In this document: positions 61,912 to 64,000 of the stretch, piece after piece
Layout: every line of letters starts with the position of its first letter
Position numbering within the stretch: the stretch's first letter is position 1
Source of the DNA: Trichomonas vaginalis G3
Taxonomy: Eukaryota; Parabasalia; Trichomonadida; Trichomonadidae
Length of the DNA: 64,000 nucleotides
Direction: 5' to 3'
NCBI RefSeq assembly: GCF_026262505.1
Contig: NC_067206.1
Coordinates: forward strand, 33,557,896 to 33,621,895
Position numbers and translations under genes: made by a program
The notes under the pieces: model-generated
Told to the model about the DNA's origin: nothing
What the model saw: the letters and a program-made list of their open reading frames with translations, nothing else
Database searches by the model: none

Positions 61912-62875
61912 TTATAAGCGTTTTACATGAATTGTACGATGTATATTTGAAATCCTAAACAATTTCGTAGCTTCTATTTCTTCTGTCAGTATGTCAAAAG
62001 TTTTAACAATACCGAAGGTTTCTTTATACTTCTTCTTGACGTCAGATAGAAGGAAATCTTCTGCTGTTGGATAGTTTTTGTTCAGAAATTCTAACATGTT
62101 CATTTTATCTTCTGCTGGCTTTCTGCTTCTTTCTTTAAGTCTGCATAGTCGTTTCTCATTCTTTCTATCTCTTTGACTGAGTAGTTATATTTCCTCATTG
62201 CTGCTTTACATTTAGAACATTGTGGGTTCACTTTGCGTTATATTCTGAAACCTTACCTGCTAAAACAACTAAGGCGTCAATGGTTTTTCTCATCTCAAAC
62301 ATAGCGGTCTTATCTGTTCATTCCATACCTTACCTCTTCTATCTTTATCTCTTATTTCCCAAACACATTCAGCAACTAATGAAACAAAGTTATCGTAGGT
62401 CTTAAACTCCTCAGATTTATATATGTCAGAAATGTTTTTATATACCATGTCGCAATCTTTGTCCATAACCTTATGGTTGCAATGAAAACCAAGGAATTCA
62501 TAATTTACTTTACGTATGAACTTCTTTATTTCTACTGAGTCAGTTGGTTTCACTTCAATTTTCGTCGAATTCAGGAATAGTGAGTTTTTGTTGTTGGATT
62601 TCAGGCAATTTGGGTAAATGGTCAATAATGTCCTGCATTTCATAAAGATATTCTTCATTTTCTTCATCTTTCGCACTACAGTCTAAATTACTTGTTAAAA
62701 GTTCTTGCTTTATCTTCTGGATTTTTGTTTCAAAAGTATATGAAGAAGGAATGAAGTTTTTCATCTCTACTAACATTGACGTAGGATTCATGACTAACGA
62801 GTTTGGTGCTGTTGTTGTGGACAGAGTCCCGCCGTTCGCGGCTTGAATTGTTGTTGTGCCGATTGTTGAAATCAT
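61912..62875 (-). pseudogene. Broken copy of the conserved 4,870-5,808 gene
   Basis: Near-identical to the copy 1 gene in its C-terminal part (FLLSDVKKKYKETFG to HRTIHVKRL) and in its N-terminal part, apart from a short insert after MISTIGTTTIQ. Flanking palindromes and leader also match. The high identity dates copies 1 and 3 as close relatives. About three breaks. Confidence 0.75.
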
Positions 62876-63046
62876 ATCTTTACATACAAAATAAAAAAAT
62901 AAATAAAAATAAAACTAACATTATTTTTGGTCTTTTGTGAAAATTCATGAAAATTCAAGAGGTGAAAAAAGAGGTGAAAAAACAGGTGACATCTCACCTC
63001 TTCACCTAAATTATATTCATGTCTGATTTACATCCAACGAAAAAGT

Positions 63047-64000
63047 TTAGAAGAATTTTCTTATTCTTTCTGGCATGTTTTTATCTTTCCAGTACTCCCG
63101 CTCTAATGGTCCCAGATGAGTTGGTTTAGATTCTCTCAAGTTCTTAGATGGTATAACATCTTCAACGCCTCCTTCATATCTTACTTTATAAGTGTCATCG
63201 TTTATGTTGTAGTCAAGTATTTCAATAACCACTCCTCGCTTTGCTTCGTCAATGGTTTCAGCAAGTTTGCCATTACTACTTTCAACTAATTTATGTCGAG
63301 GGTAAAATGCTATGGAGTCGTCAGCAGCTTTTATAAGATATCCATTACCTTGTGTAGAGTCTACGATATAATAGTTTCTACTTAACCTTAAACGTTTCTT
63401 TGTCAACGGTTTGTCGTCAAGAACTACACGAACTTTTGTACCAGGAATGAGGGTAAATTGTGTTGAATTTCTGATATTTTGTGTTTGGCTTCGTTTCTTT
63501 TGTATATACTTTTCTTCTTGTTGTTGTGTCATTGAATTTGGTGTATGTCCTGTTGTAGAATGTGTTGAGGAATTGTAAACTTCGATGAAATGTTTCATTG
63601 TTTCTTCGGTAAAGTCTCGCTCTTGATTTAAATCTCTGAGCGTTCTTATGAAGCGGTTAATGATACCGAGTATGTTATGGTTATGGTCTTCAGTAGTGTA
63701 GTGAGTTATGTTATGCTTAATGAGAAAATCTGTGATTTCATTGCTGAGGTATGCACTGTCTTGGTCTGATGTTAAAGTACTTGGGCTATGTTCTGCTACA
63801 AACTTTTGTAAAACTCTTAACACTTCACGAGTTCCTTTATTTTTCATTGGATATGCATATGCTTTACGAGTGTTAACATTAATGAAGATGAGGAATGGTT
63901 TATGACCACATTTTCTGCTTTGAATGAGAGTGTCAAATTGGTATGCGTCAGGAGTGTTGGAGTAAATTGGTAAAAAGTAGTCGTAAGGGTTTATTTTTGT
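63047..64000 (-). CDS. Polinton-type integrase, copy 3 (start outside the window)
   Basis: One open frame from its stop at 63,047 through the window edge, at least 317 residues. It has the rve core: AYQFDTLIQSRK, FLIFINVNTRKAYAYPM, LTSDQDSAYLSNE and DHNHNILGIINRFIRTLRD. An SH3-like segment follows (LIPGTKVRVVLDD), and a C-terminal block EILDYNINDDTYKVRYEGG resembles a chromo/Tudor-like barrel. It is related to, but clearly different from, the copy 1 integrase. It looks whole as far as seen. Confidence 0.85.
   Translation of the reverse strand, partial: TKINPYDYFLPIYSNTPDAYQFDTLIQSRKCGHKPFLIFINVNTRKAYAYPMKNKGTREVLRVLQKFVAEHSPSTLTSDQDSAYLSNEITDFLIKHNITHYTTEDHNHNILGIINRFIRTLRDLNQERDFTEETMKHFIEVYNSSTHSTTGHTPNSMTQQQEEKYIQKKRSQTQNIRNSTQFTLIPGTKVRVVLDDKPLTKKRLRLSRNYYIVDSTQGNGYLIKAADDSIAFYPRHKLVESSNGKLAETIDEAKRGVVIEILDYNINDDTYKVRYEGGVEDVIPSKNLRESKPTHLGPLEREYWKDKNMPERIRKFF

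Larger units (their letters stand above)
50415..64000. mobile_element. Maverick/Polinton copy 3 (runs off the right edge)
   Basis: Same family as copy 1: it shares the KilA-N gene, the 4,870-type gene, the integrase, the leaders and the GGTGA palindromes. It adds the major capsid protein and polymerase B that copy 1 shows only outside this window, if at all. It begins next to copy 2 near 50,414 and continues beyond 64,000. It is broken, with roughly 15-20 breaks over all genes, while the capsid and integrase genes look whole. Confidence 0.8.

Overview
The window reads as nuclear DNA of a trichomonad parasite, most likely Trichomonas vaginalis. The evidence is AT-rich, intron-free host genes packed close together, a leishmanolysin (GP63)-type gene, several copies of a beta-helix Pmp-like surface family, small tandem gene families of unknown function, and above all a very high load of Maverick/Polinton elements. 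The species call rests on genome style, not on a marker gene.

Layout. Positions 1 to about 12,375 are the right-hand part of one Maverick (copy 1): packaging ATPase, two KilA-N regulators, a likely minor capsid protein, several small structural-looking genes, the integrase, a phage-type tail-collar domain and a Dam-like DNA methyltransferase piece. About 12,490-20,800 is a nest of DNA transposons without host genes: a 3.4-kb element with an 8-bp target duplication, a 1.2-kb fold-back element built of back-to-back hairpins, and a 3.05-kb element with 700-bp inverted repeats around an integrase-type (DDE) transposase. About 21,470-26,480 holds decayed surface genes: three Pmp-like pieces, a GP63 pseudogene and a fresh duplicate of part of a neighbouring gene.

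Positions 26,564-39,696 are the active host block: a beta-propeller/RING trafficking protein, the ER chaperone BiP (divergent from it), a tandem A-B-A-B family of unknown helical proteins, methionine sulfoxide reductase A, a CEP135/Bld10-like centriole protein and a small basic protein. A 644-bp palindromic element sits at 40,022-40,665.

From about 40,688 to 50,414 lies a second, different virus-like element (copy 2): a protein-primed-type DNA polymerase B with an HNH nuclease domain inserted in it, an integrase, a 209-bp satellite and a primase-helicase (AEP plus SF3). It abuts a third element (copy 3, about 50,415 to beyond 64,000). Copy 3 is the same family as copy 1 and carries a capsid protein, a likely minor capsid protein, DNA polymerase B, KilA-N relics, a tRNA-like sequence and an integrase that runs off the window. 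All three elements are fossils with many breaks, although some single genes still look whole.

In copies 1 and 3 related genes recur in related order and share leader sequences and palindromic intergenic spacers. Together they show replication (PolB), packaging (ATPase), virion (capsid proteins), integration (integrase) and regulation or modification genes (KilA-N, GIY-YIG, Dam) of one virus-like lifestyle.
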